In this document: one piece after another, positions 26,070-35,004 of the stretch
Layout: each line of letters begins with the position of its first letter
Numbering within the stretch: the stretch's first letter is position 1
Assembly (NCBI GenBank): GCA_028284625.1
Contig: JANQRH010000017.1
Span: 1-64,000, forward strand
Reading direction: 5' to 3'
Origin: Afifellaceae bacterium
Lineage (GTDB): Bacteria; Pseudomonadota; Alphaproteobacteria; Rhizobiales; Afifellaceae
DNA length: 64,000 bases
Program-made: the position numbers and the translations under genes
The notes under the pieces: model-generated
The model's database searches: none
What the model was told of the DNA's origin: nothing
Seen by the model: only the letters and a program-made list of their open reading frames with translations

Positions 26070-27359
26070 ATGATCGTGTGGCTGGCGTCGTATCCGCGCT
26101 CGGGAAACACGCTTGCCCGCATCATCTTGAATTCTGTGTTCAGATTGCGGTCGGCGTCCGTCTATGGCGACCCGCGAGATATCGGCAGCGACACGGCTCT
26201 CTCCGACACCGTGGGGCACATTGAGGGAGCGCTCGACGAAGACGCCATCGCCGAGCTGCGGGCGGACAGCGCGACCCATCCCATCAAAACCCATGAGATG
26301 CCGAATGAAACGATGTCGGCGGACGATCGCGTCATCTACATCATGCGCGACGGGCGCGACGCAATCGTCTCCTACTTCCACTACCTGAACAAATTCGGAT
26401 CCGGACCGCCGAGGAGCCTTGAACATGTCGCGGCAGGCGCCGCCCCCTTCGGCTCTTGGTCGCACCACGTTGAGGCATGGCGCAACGCGTTCTTCCCGCG
26501 TCGGCTTGACCTACGTTACGAGGACATGGTCACCGACCGCACGACGGTGATACGCGCTTTAGCAGAGTTTCTGGCGCTGGAGCCCATCGGCGACGACATA
26601 CCGGCATTTGAGGACCTCTCGGCCCTTAACAGTCAGTTCTTCAGAAAGGGCGGGACGGGCTCCTGGAAAGCCGAGATAACCGACGAGGCCGAGACGCAGT
26701 TCTGGCTGCATAACGGCCGGACAATGTTGAACAGCGGCTATAGCGATCAGGTGCCTGAGCGCCTGGCGCCGCTTCTGTACGATCCATCCCTGCTTTCCGA
26801 TGTCGACGATGCCCTGCGATATGTGCATCACCTCCTCCGCGAACGCGACAACGAGATAAAGGACCGCGACGTTCGCCTGAAGGAACGCAACGTCGTGATC
26901 GCCGACCGGAACCGGCAGGTGACGGAACTCAGAGCGGCGATCAAGGCTGCAAGGGCCGAGGTTAAGCCCGGTGCTCCCGAGAAAGAACTGGAACCGGTGG
27001 AAGGCCTAAGGCGCGTCGACGGTGAGGCGCTCCGCTTTCCCACGCCGGAGTTGTTTTGGAAGACCGCAGCCGTGGCGCGAATGAACGTGCACTGCAACCG
27101 CGAACGCGCCGGCCTTCTGCTTGTCTACTTCAATGGTCGCCCCGCCAGCCATGGACTGCTCTCGGCAAACGGACGAACGGTGAGCTTTCCGATCCCATCC
27201 GGCGAACTTCGCGAGTTGCAGGTGGTGTACGTTAACGTCCCTTTGCACAAGGGCATCAACCGCGTCTCCATTCGATCCAGACCCTTCGTAAAGGAGAAGC
27301 TCGACGAAGAGTCAGAGACACCATTGTACTTTGTGATCGCGGCAATAAAGCCGATCTGA
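26070..27359 (+). CDS. Sulfotransferase with heptad-repeat coil and C-terminal domain
   Basis: 429 residues. The PAPS 5'-phosphosulfate loop Y-P-R-S-G-N-T is at 8-14 and the 3'-phosphate motif R-D-G-R-D-A-I-V-S-Y at 93-102. Residues 1-240 form the sulfotransferase fold. Residues 256-297 are six perfect heptads with a-position residues L256, I263, L270, I277, V284 and I291, very rich in Arg/Asp/Glu: a coiled coil. Residues 310-429 are an unassigned, probably beta-rich domain. It likely sulfates a polysaccharide and may oligomerise through the coil. Confidence 0.85.
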   Translation: MIVWLASYPRSGNTLARIILNSVFRLRSASVYGDPRDIGSDTALSDTVGHIEGALDEDAIAELRADSATHPIKTHEMPNETMSADDRVIYIMRDGRDAIVSYFHYLNKFGSGPPRSLEHVAAGAAPFGSWSHHVEAWRNAFFPRRLDLRYEDMVTDRTTVIRALAEFLALEPIGDDIPAFEDLSALNSQFFRKGGTGSWKAEITDEAETQFWLHNGRTMLNSGYSDQVPERLAPLLYDPSLLSDVDDALRYVHHLLRERDNEIKDRDVRLKERNVVIADRNRQVTELRAAIKAARAEVKPGAPEKELEPVEGLRRVDGEALRFPTPELFWKTAAVARMNVHCNRERAGLLLVYFNGRPASHGLLSANGRTVSFPIPSGELRELQVVYVNVPLHKGINRVSIRSRPFVKEKLDEESETPLYFVIAAIKPI

Positions 27360-27409
27360 GAGCGTTTGGGTTCCTTGATAGGTGTCGTCGGCACGGATAG
27401 GACAATCCC

Positions 27410-28111
27410 ATGAGCAATGCAGCGTGGGAAGCCGCCGCCGAGCTTGCCGCGAGAGGCGGCGCGGTCAGCACGATCTTCGATATCGGGGGCAACCGCGGTC
27501 GCGCCGCCGAGTTCCTGCTGCATCGCTTCCCCGACGCCATGGTTCATTGCTTCGAGCCGAACCCCGAGGCGCTCGCACAACTGAGAACCAAGCTGCAACA
27601 GCACGACCGCGCGCGTATTCACCCCGTCGCCGTAAGCAGCTCGGATGGCACCACGACATTTCACCAGGGCGCCAGAGACGACGTTTCCTCCCTATATCCT
27701 CGCAATTCGACTGGTCATCGCTACTTCCGTGCAGACCTCGACATGAAGGCTACGACGGAGGTTGAGACGGCCTCGCTCGACACGTTCTGCGCCGAGCAGA
27801 ACATAGCAAGCGTTCAGCTCATGAAGATCGATGTGCAGGGCGGCGAGCTTGAAGTGCTGTTGGGAGGACAGAACCGGCTTGCCGCAAACACCTTCGACGT
27901 CATCGTTGCGGAAGGATTTCTGGTCCCGCATTACGAGTCGGCGCCGCTGCTTGACGAAGTCTATTCTTTTGTCAGCGGCTACGGCTACACGGCTTACGAT
28001 CTTTTCAAGGGCCCAACCGCCACCAACGGTCAGCTTCGCTTTTGCGACATGATCTATGTGAGCGCGCCCTTCCGCGAGCGTGTTCTTAACGCCGTGCCGT
28101 CGGAACTCTGA
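27410..28111 (+). CDS. FkbM-family methyltransferase
   Basis: 233 residues. F-D-I-G-G-N-R-G-R (about 23-31) is the SAM loop, followed by C-F-E-P-N-P at motif II. The FkbM hallmark M-K-I-D-V-Q-G-G-E-L-E-V-L is near 140, and I-V-A-E-G-F marks motif VI. Such enzymes O-methylate sugars or polyketides. Its last 58 bases overlap the 3' end of the minus-strand glycosyltransferase gene. Confidence 0.9.
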   Translation: MSNAAWEAAAELAARGGAVSTIFDIGGNRGRAAEFLLHRFPDAMVHCFEPNPEALAQLRTKLQQHDRARIHPVAVSSSDGTTTFHQGARDDVSSLYPRNSTGHRYFRADLDMKATTEVETASLDTFCAEQNIASVQLMKIDVQGGELEVLLGGQNRLAANTFDVIVAEGFLVPHYESAPLLDEVYSFVSGYGYTAYDLFKGPTATNGQLRFCDMIYVSAPFRERVLNAVPSEL

Positions 28112-29361
28112 GAGTCGCCATATCTGCCGGTGGGCGACGCGCTCCCCGTCGCTGAAACCTGCCTCAAGAAATCGGCGAGCTTGGTCGCCTGAACGTCCCA
28201 ATTGTAGCACCGATCCGCGAAAGCCCGCGCATTTGCTCCAAGCGTTGCCGCAAGAGTTGGCCGAGAAAGAACAGTTTCGACATGAGCGGCGATCTCCGCC
28301 GCCGACCCCTCCTTGAGCAGCATCGCGTCCTTGCCATGCCGCAAGCGGGCTCCCACATTGGTCGCAGGAAGAACGATCGGCTTCCCGGCGGCCATGAATT
28401 CCGGCACCTTGGAGGGCAGCCGGTAATCGTTGAACGGCCCCGGTGCACCGGGCTGAACCAATACGTCCGCGCACTTCATCAGGTCGATCAGAAAGCTGCG
28501 ATCAACGACGCCGAGCGACACGACGCCGGCCTGCGACGCGAGCCTCTGCGCCATGCTTCGATCCGGCGGACCGTCACGCCCCGTACGAACCAGCGTCAGG
28601 TCTGGCGAACGGGTTCGCAAGATCGTGAGGGCCTCGTACAGCTGCTTAACTTCCTCCACATTGGCAAAGTGGAGATTGCCTGGATACAGCAGCATCGGTG
28701 CGCCATCCGGTACACCCATAGCGCGCCGTATCGTTCTCTCGCGGGGCGGCTTCAAGGCCGAACCAAATCGGCCGAGTTCTACGCCCGGTTCCAAAACGAG
28801 CCTTTGAGGACCCGTTGGGACGATCTCCAAGATTCGTTCTTCAATGACTGTCAACCCAGCGGCGCCCTTCAGGAAGGCCTCCAAGTGGTGCGGATCAGTG
28901 AGGAATTTCGGGAACGCCGATCCGCGTCGCCACAACCGACGGCGCTTCTGGCTCAAATACACTTCTGTCAGGTGTTGCTCGTTGTCCTCCATGTGAACGA
29001 CGTAGCGAAGCCCAAATCGCTCGATGAGCGGAGCAACGGCGCGCCGCGCGATCTCGCGTGGGGTCCAGCAAACAAGGACGGTCTCGTCCGGTCTGACTTG
29101 CCCATTAAGACCAAGAACGGCTTCCGGAGCGCGCTGCAAGTCCCCTATTTCGAAGAACTCAAAATCGGGAGGGCCATCGCAATAGGCCTCAGTTACCGGG
29201 CCGACCGCGCAAACCGAGACCTCGTGGCCCCTTGCTACAAGGGCATTGGCAAATCCCGAGATGTGCCTGGCGCTGTTGCAATCGAATCCTCCATAGGAGA
29301 CGAAGACGACCTTGGCCGGCGCTGGTGGCCTGAGACCCGGATCTCGCTGCGAGCTCGTCAC
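28054..29361 (-). CDS. Glycosyltransferase (GT4-like)
   Basis: About 435 residues from GTG 29361; the frame is open to a TTG at 29448, and neither start has a clear Shine-Dalgarno site. The Rossmann core begins K-V-V-F-V-S-Y-G-G. The C-terminal half has L-L-Y-P-G-N-L-H-F-A-N and Y-R-L-P-S-K-V-P-E-F-M-A-A-G-K-P-I-V, the GT4 nucleotide-sugar binding segment. It ends inside the FkbM gene on the other strand (58-bp tail-to-tail overlap). The gap 29362-29653 holds no clear gene. Confidence 0.82.
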   Translation of the reverse strand: MTSSQRDPGLRPPAPAKVVFVSYGGFDCNSARHISGFANALVARGHEVSVCAVGPVTEAYCDGPPDFEFFEIGDLQRAPEAVLGLNGQVRPDETVLVCWTPREIARRAVAPLIERFGLRYVVHMEDNEQHLTEVYLSQKRRRLWRRGSAFPKFLTDPHHLEAFLKGAAGLTVIEERILEIVPTGPQRLVLEPGVELGRFGSALKPPRERTIRRAMGVPDGAPMLLYPGNLHFANVEEVKQLYEALTILRTRSPDLTLVRTGRDGPPDRSMAQRLASQAGVVSLGVVDRSFLIDLMKCADVLVQPGAPGPFNDYRLPSKVPEFMAAGKPIVLPATNVGARLRHGKDAMLLKEGSAAEIAAHVETVLSRPTLAATLGANARAFADRCYNWDVQATKLADFLRQVSATGSASPTGRYGDSQSSDGTALRTRSRKGALT

Positions 29362-29653
29362 TGTTGAGGACTTCGCCAATTCCCTACTTCGTCGACGACC
29401 TGCCGCCCGAGGACAGGCGCAGACCGGCGGGCTGGGAGCAAATACCAATTGTCAACCGTTGCACAGCCATGCCGAAACCGCCGGACTACTCCACCATAGC
29501 GCTTCCACACGGCCATTCCCATGGATAGAATCGGGACGCAATAACGGGTAAGCCAGACCTCTCGCCAAGGGCGATCCATCTCCACTCCCTTCGCCTCACT
29601 TCCCGGGAAGACCGACGCGCTGTCAACGTGTCGACGGCATACACAGAAGAACG

Positions 29654-30502
29654 ATGGCAAACCACGATCACGACAGGCCTCAGATAGCTATCGTCACTTG
29701 CATCAAGAACGAAGGCGAGGACCTTGTCGAGTGGCTATGCTTCCATCGACACATCGGTGTTTCGCGGTTCGTGATCTACGACAACCTCTCCACCGACGCA
29801 ACTCAGCGGATCCTCGCAGCCGTTCCATTTCGCGACGAGATCACGGTGCGCCGGATCGCCAGAAGCTCACCCCAAAAGGCCGCATTCGCGGACGCACTGC
29901 GACGCTTCCGAAACACGCTCGATTGGACGGCATTCATTGACGCCGACGAGTTCGTCGTTCCACTAGGGGACCTGTCGCTTTCGCAGAAGCTTGCTGAACT
30001 CACAGCGGCCGGGGTCGACGGGCTTGGCATCCATTGGCGCATATTCGGTTCCGCCGGCAACGACACTCGGCCGGCAGGACTCGTGACCGAGTGCTTCACC
30101 CGCCGCTCCGAAGACAGTTTTCACCCCAACCAACACGTGAAGTCGTTCGTTCGCCTATCGAGAGTCAGATCGATGGTGACCCAACACTACTTCAAGACTG
30201 TCGGCCCATATCGCATGGACGACGGCTGCGCACCCCCACAGGACTTCAATGGCCTCGCCACGAAAGCCAGCTTCAACCAGGGTTTTGCGATTCACCACTA
30301 CATTACGAAATCGCACGCCCAATGCCTGGCCAAAATCGCCCGCGGCCGACCGAAACCGGATTGGTCGGCCAAGAAGTACCGTTCGCCGGACTACTGGGAC
30401 ATCTACAATCGCAACGAGGTCGAGGACCTCCGGGCAGCGCGTGTCATCGCGCCGATTCGCGAGCAGGTCATGGCGTTGCGCGAGAAGATCGGGCGAGACT
30501 GA
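29654..30502 (+). CDS. GT-A glycosyltransferase (GT2/GT92-like)
   Basis: 282 residues. The start I-V-T-C-I-K-N-E-G-E-D-L-V-E-W and the segment F-V-I-Y-D-N-L-S-T-D are typical of the Glyco_tranf_2_4/GT92-like group. F-I-D-A-D-E-F-V-V-P supplies the metal-binding acidic residues. H-H-Y-I-T-K-S near 220 is a late conserved motif of the group. The same kind of domain forms the N terminus of the 1255-residue protein at 41289. It probably transfers one sugar in the capsule or surface glycan. Confidence 0.82.
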   Translation: MANHDHDRPQIAIVTCIKNEGEDLVEWLCFHRHIGVSRFVIYDNLSTDATQRILAAVPFRDEITVRRIARSSPQKAAFADALRRFRNTLDWTAFIDADEFVVPLGDLSLSQKLAELTAAGVDGLGIHWRIFGSAGNDTRPAGLVTECFTRRSEDSFHPNQHVKSFVRLSRVRSMVTQHYFKTVGPYRMDDGCAPPQDFNGLATKASFNQGFAIHHYITKSHAQCLAKIARGRPKPDWSAKKYRSPDYWDIYNRNEVEDLRAARVIAPIREQVMALREKIGRD

Positions 30503-30544
30503 TGCGTCACGTGCCGATCTACCGACCGGCTGCACCGATTCAGA

Positions 30545-31354
30545 TCAAACCAAATTCCGGATCGGCTTCCGTGCGATCCTCTCCAAGACCAGAGCCACCA
30601 ACACGGCGCCGAGGGCCCAACCAACAAGGTAGGCCAAATCGAACATGTGGCTTTCGTAGCCGTGATAATAGCCTTCTCGAAAAAGCACGATGCCGTGCAG
30701 GACCGGGTTCCAGTAGAGGACATCTCTAAAGGCAGGTGGCAGAGCGTCCGGCAAAAAGAACAAGCCGGAGCAGAAATACAGCAGCAACATGGGCGCCTTC
30801 ATGATGCTGCCGACGGAAGGAACGAACTCCGATATGATCCCCAACGAAAGGCCGACGCCAAAACCGATCGCGAACAGAAGCGTGACCGCGGCAAGCATCT
30901 TGACGATGCTTCGGGGCGCATCGCCTACGCCCAGGATAAACGCGGCGCTGAAGATGATGATCATCACCGCGACCCACGTCGCCAGTTCCAGGAGCGCTCG
31001 GCCGAGAAAGACATCGAGAAGTCGGACAACCGGGTAAGCGAGCAGAGATTCGTTAGAGGCATACCCACCCTGGGTCCTGCCCATCACGTTTCGAAAGCCC
31101 AGGAAGACGGCAAAACCAGTCGCAAGAAACATGAACAGGCTGTCACCGACGGGGGCTATGTTGAGGCGATACGAGAACGCCGCGTAGAAGATCGAAACAT
31201 GAAGGATCGGCTCAACCAGCGCCCAGGCGTAGCCGGCCCTTTGCCGGCCAAAGCGCGTCCGCGCCTCGCGCAGGATGAGCGCGAGCAGCACCCGCCATTG
31301 AGATACGGCAGCCTGTCGAAGCTCACTCGCCATCTTCGCAGATCGCACCGCCAT
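30545..31354 (-). CDS. kpsM: Capsule polysaccharide ABC exporter permease (KpsM/Wzm type)
   Basis: 269 residues with six predicted helices, ABC2_membrane family. Its N-terminal L-R-E-A-R-T-R-F-G-R-Q-R-A-G-Y-A-W-A-L-x-E-P is the conserved amphipathic entry of KpsM/BexB/CtrC. The end, Y-W-N-P-V-L-H-G-I-V-L-F-R-E-G-Y, is also typical. It forms the membrane channel with the ATPase at 33097. It is transcribed divergently from kpsE/kpsT. The start is 31354 or, by an internal ATG, 31333. Confidence 0.92.
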   Translation of the reverse strand: MAVRSAKMASELRQAAVSQWRVLLALILREARTRFGRQRAGYAWALVEPILHVSIFYAAFSYRLNIAPVGDSLFMFLATGFAVFLGFRNVMGRTQGGYASNESLLAYPVVRLLDVFLGRALLELATWVAVMIIIFSAAFILGVGDAPRSIVKMLAAVTLLFAIGFGVGLSLGIISEFVPSVGSIMKAPMLLLYFCSGLFFLPDALPPAFRDVLYWNPVLHGIVLFREGYYHGYESHMFDLAYLVGWALGAVLVALVLERIARKPIRNLV

Positions 31355-31701
31355 AATGCTGAGCCCGATTGGGCTCGTTGCGACAGGCTTGTACAGCGAT
31401 CATCGACGGCGGCAAAGTCCGAACCCTCGCGCGACTATGGCAATCATCATTTTGTCGGCAAATTAAGGGAACTCGGACCTAGATCGCGTCTGAGTTGTTT
31501 TCCGGAACGCCGATACAGCCCAGCGTTCTAACTGTGTTTCCTCGGCAACACTCTCGGCGAACCTAGCGAGCAGAGCGCCGGAAATCGCCTGAAACGATGG
31601 AATCCAAATATGAATGCGACAATCGAGCTTTGTTCTTCATCTCCAGTTAGGGCAAAGAGGTGGATGACCGATCCGCGAGAACCGTGGATTGCGGAGTAGT
31701 A
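31355..31701. promoter_or_regulatory. Divergent promoter region of the capsule export genes
   Basis: This 347-bp gap between kpsM (minus) and kpsE (plus) is A+T-richer than the genes and has no convincing ORF. A perfect hairpin GAGCCC-GATT-GGGCTC (31361-31376) lies just in front of the kpsM start and could sit in its leader. I could not identify clear -35/-10 boxes. Confidence 0.45.
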
Positions 31702-33024
31702 GTGGCCGTGGACGCAACACAGAAGCCCAGTCAGCCAGGTACACCCGCTGTTGCGCCGTCGAAGCCGAAGCTTGTGACGGTGGCGAGTGCTGCACCGGCA
31801 CAGGCCGAGCCGGCAACTCCCGCGCCTCCCCCAACTGTTACGGAAGAGAAGAACAAGGTCGTCCATATCGTCGAGCGATTGCGCGACGAGGTTGTTCAAA
31901 CACAAAGGCTGAAGAAACAGCCCTGGCTTCTCATATCGGTGCTTGCATGCATTGTGCTGCCGACGCTTCTGGCCTGCGTCTATTATTTCGCTATTGCCGC
32001 CGACCGGTACGTATCTGAGGCCGGGTTCGCGGTTCGTAACAGCGAGCGCCAGGCCGCTGATGCTCTCGGCGTCATTGTTGGCCTTCCCAGTTCGCAGGTC
32101 GTGTCCGATTCCTACATCGTTGCCGATTACGTTGGCAGCCTTGAGATGGTGAGCGCGCTTGAGGAGCGCCTTCCGTTGCGAGACATGTACCGCCACGAGA
32201 ATGCCGACGTCTTCTCGCGGCTGGGCGCCAAGGTGACGCAAGAAGACTTTGTCAAATACTGGCAGAGCCGCATCGACGTCTATTTCGATTCAACCAAGCA
32301 GACCATCTCCGTTGAGGTCCAGGCGTTCGAGGCTGAGCACGCTCAGCGCATCGCCGCTGAGATCGTCGACATCACCAGCATCCTGGTGAACGAGCTTTCA
32401 GCCCGGGCCCGCCGCGATGCCGTGCAATTTTCCGGCAAGGAATTGGCACGAACAGAGCTTCGCGTGCGCGCCGCGCGCGACGCGGTCCTGAAGTTCCGTT
32501 TGGCTAACAACGAGCTCGACCCGACCCTGACGGCGGAGACGACACAAGTCGTCACGACCGAGCTGGAGGGCGAGCGCTCGCGCCTTGCCTCACAGCTGGC
32601 GTCGCTGCAAGGCTACTTGGCCGAAACCGCGCCATCGGTTCAGATGCTGAAAGCGCGGATCGCGGCGCTCGACGGTGAGATCGCCCGTATAAAACGACAG
32701 GTCTCTGAACCGACGGGAACGGGCGGCACCGACAGCCTGGGCAAGGGACCTCTGGCCAGCACGATCGGCGAGTATCAAGAGCTGCTGCTGGAACAGGAGT
32801 TTGCCGAGAAGGCCTATACCGCCGCGCTCGCCTCGCTTGACCGTGCTCGGGCCGAAGCCGCCCGGACGCAGGCCTACCTCGCCGTTTACGCCAATCCGAT
32901 GGTCGCGGAGGATTACACGTACCCGCAGCGTTGGACCAATGTGTTCATCGTGCTCGTGATTGCGTCGGTGCTTTGGGCCATCGGCGCGCTAGGCTTCATG
33001 ACCGTCCGCGATCATGTAGCGTGA
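31702..33024 (+). CDS. kpsE: Capsule export inner-membrane/periplasmic protein (KpsE/BexC/CtrB type)
   Basis: About 440 residues of the PCP/Wzz-related family. The start at GTG 31702 has GGAG five bases upstream; GTG 31660 is also in frame. A Pro/Ala-rich cytoplasmic N terminus leads to a membrane helix (about 80-103). A periplasmic region follows that is largely coiled coil (about 220-390), and a second helix lies near the C terminus (about 412-434). It links the KpsM-T transporter to the outer-membrane export protein. No kpsD/wza-type gene is seen in the window. Confidence 0.9.
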   Translation: MAVDATQKPSQPGTPAVAPSKPKLVTVASAAPAQAEPATPAPPPTVTEEKNKVVHIVERLRDEVVQTQRLKKQPWLLISVLACIVLPTLLACVYYFAIAADRYVSEAGFAVRNSERQAADALGVIVGLPSSQVVSDSYIVADYVGSLEMVSALEERLPLRDMYRHENADVFSRLGAKVTQEDFVKYWQSRIDVYFDSTKQTISVEVQAFEAEHAQRIAAEIVDITSILVNELSARARRDAVQFSGKELARTELRVRAARDAVLKFRLANNELDPTLTAETTQVVTTELEGERSRLASQLASLQGYLAETAPSVQMLKARIAALDGEIARIKRQVSEPTGTGGTDSLGKGPLASTIGEYQELLLEQEFAEKAYTAALASLDRARAEAARTQAYLAVYANPMVAEDYTYPQRWTNVFIVLVIASVLWAIGALGFMTVRDHVA

Positions 33025-33096
33025 TCACCGCTGCCCGGTGAACATCGGCGCGCGACCCAGGCCGACGGGTGTCGTACCCCCTGAAGGAGCCACGAC

Positions 33097-33765
33097 GTGA
33101 TTGAATTTCACGGAGTCTCCAAGATCTACCGGACCGCCAAGGCGAAGAAGGTCATTCTCGACGACTTCAGCGGCGAGTTTCCGTTTGGTCGTAATATCGG
33201 TCTTCTCGGCGTAAACGGGGCCGGCAAGTCGACGCTTTTAAGGTTGATCGCCGGCACGGAAGAACCGGATCGCGGACGCATCAAGCGACGCGGCTTCATC
33301 TCGTTTCCCGTCAACTTTGCAGCTTTCAAAGGCAATCTTTCGGGTCGGGAGAACTGCCGATTTGTCGCCCGCATCTACGGCATCGACGTCCGTAGCGTGG
33401 AGCGGTTCGTCGAAGAGTTTGCTGAGATCGGCCGCTACTTCGACATGCCCATCGCCACATATTCGTCGGGCATGCGCTCACGTATATCGTTCGGCTTAAG
33501 CATGGCGATCGATTTCGATTGCTACCTCGTTGACGAAGCGTTGTCGGTTGGCGACGGCGTGTTCCGCGCCCGCGCCGAGGCGCTGTTTGAAGCCAAGGCC
33601 GCGCGCGCCAACCTGATCATCGTGTCGCACAATCCAGCCACCGTGAAGAAGTATTGCGACATGGGCGCAGTGATCTCCAACGGGAAGCTGGTGATCTTCG
33701 ACAAACTAGATGACGCGGTCGCCCACTACCAAACCATCACCAATAACCTCGGAAATTTCGAGTAG
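33097..33765 (+). CDS. kpsT: Capsule polysaccharide ABC exporter ATPase (KpsT/BexA type)
   Basis: 222 residues. The GTG start has AAGGAG about eight bases upstream. Walker A is G-V-N-G-A-G-K-S-T-L-L. The signature is the KpsT-type Y-S-S-G-M-R-S-R-I-S-F-G rather than LSGGQ. Walker B is C-Y-L-V-D-E-A, and the switch His is in V-S-H-N. The short length, without a C-terminal binding domain, fits group 2 capsule exporters and not Wzt O-antigen exporters. It lies 72 bp after kpsE, and its partner permease is at 30545. Confidence 0.93.
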   Translation: MIEFHGVSKIYRTAKAKKVILDDFSGEFPFGRNIGLLGVNGAGKSTLLRLIAGTEEPDRGRIKRRGFISFPVNFAAFKGNLSGRENCRFVARIYGIDVRSVERFVEEFAEIGRYFDMPIATYSSGMRSRISFGLSMAIDFDCYLVDEALSVGDGVFRARAEALFEAKAARANLIIVSHNPATVKKYCDMGAVISNGKLVIFDKLDDAVAHYQTITNNLGNFE

Positions 33766-33784
33766 GTCCGGCAGGGCGGTCCGG

Positions 33785-34984
33785 TCAATGGACACGGGCC
33801 GAACCAGTAAGGCGCTCCACGGCTTCAGAGACGTCGCCCGCAACATCGCGCCGAGCGTACTCGCCATGCTCCTCCGCGGCAGCATAGGCATGGCGCTCCA
33901 TCTCCTCATCCTGGAGCGCCGACGAGATCGTATCACGCAGCCGATCGGCCCCGACGGTGAGGTAAGGTAGTGTCCGCGCGACGCCTCGCCCTACCAGCGC
34001 CTCGGCGATCAATACCTTCTCGATATCGAAAGGCAGGATGATCTGTGGCACACCGGCAAGCAGCGCCGCCGCTGCTGTGCCATGCCCGCCGTAGTGAACA
34101 ATCAGGCGGCTGCGTACAAGCTGTTCTGCAATTGGTGCAGGTGCATGCAGGACCTCTACGCCGTTGGCACGAAGACCGGATGCGACCTGCGGATCGAGAT
34201 CCGGCAGATACGCGACGACCCGAACGTCCACGCCCTGAAGGCCGACGGCGATCTCCGCCAGGCGCGCGGTGCCAGCCGGCTCTCGGAGATAGCAGAAGAC
34301 CTCGGCGGCGTGACGCGAACGACGCAGCACGGGCGTGCTGAGCAGCGGACCAAGGGGCGGGTCGGCGCGAAATGCCCGATATGGATCAAGCAGCGGCAGC
34401 GAGCACACGCATTGCAGGTCACCGGTCAGCGCTTGCGGCAGTGCCGTCAGCGGCCGCCCTCCGAGCTCGACCAGGACCTCGTTCACCGTTTCCAAAATAG
34501 TGGCTTCGTCATAAACCGCCGGCGCGGAATCGCTCAGCAATGGAAAGCGGCGCATCGCCGCCGGCGGCACGGTGAACCCGACGCCCGTCGCTACACATGG
34601 AACGAGGCCGCGCGCCGCCAGGACCGCACCCGGCGCGTAGTCCGCGACGACAACATCCGACCTGTGCTCGTCGAAGAGACGTCTCCAGCGCTCAATCTGG
34701 TGACGGGTCCAGTCCGCAGACTGAAGGCCGATCTGCGCCAGCATGTCAGCCATAGAGGCAGAGGACATGGTCACCGCGCTAAGCGCAGGGCGCCCCTCGC
34801 CCCATTGCGGCGCCGGACATACGGGCACGCTTTCCGTCGCGAGATTTTTCGGAGTGCGGTCCCTGGGCAGCGCCAGGACTGATCGCCAGCCGCGTGCGTT
34901 TAGCTTGCCGGCGATCTGGAGCAGCGATTGCGCGTGGCCACGACCATGGCCCGCCTCCCAGCAGAGAAGCGCGGTTCTCGGCAT
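33785..34984 (-). CDS. GT1-like glycosyltransferase (UDP-glycosyltransferase type)
   Basis: 399 residues, GT-B fold. The N terminus G-H-G-R-G-H-A resembles the acceptor-side loop of this group. The C-terminal half holds the donor motif H-Y-G-G-H-G-T-A-A-A-A-L-L-A-G-V-P-Q-I-I-L-P, close to the GT1 signature (H-x-G-x-x-x-x-x-E-A-L-x-x-G-x-P). The usual Glu-Ala is replaced by Ala-Ala. It converges on kpsT with a 19-bp gap. Probable role: sugar transfer to a small molecule or lipid acceptor. Confidence 0.8.
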   Translation of the reverse strand: MPRTALLCWEAGHGRGHAQSLLQIAGKLNARGWRSVLALPRDRTPKNLATESVPVCPAPQWGEGRPALSAVTMSSASMADMLAQIGLQSADWTRHQIERWRRLFDEHRSDVVVADYAPGAVLAARGLVPCVATGVGFTVPPAAMRRFPLLSDSAPAVYDEATILETVNEVLVELGGRPLTALPQALTGDLQCVCSLPLLDPYRAFRADPPLGPLLSTPVLRRSRHAAEVFCYLREPAGTARLAEIAVGLQGVDVRVVAYLPDLDPQVASGLRANGVEVLHAPAPIAEQLVRSRLIVHYGGHGTAAAALLAGVPQIILPFDIEKVLIAEALVGRGVARTLPYLTVGADRLRDTISSALQDEEMERHAYAAAEEHGEYARRDVAGDVSEAVERLTGSARVH

Positions 34985-35004
34985 CGCGCTACGCCTGAAA
35001 CGGA

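Noticed and set aside
28282-29367. 361-codon plus-strand frame
   Set aside because: Antisense to the GT4 gene at 28054, which has donor-site motifs; the plus-strand product shows none.
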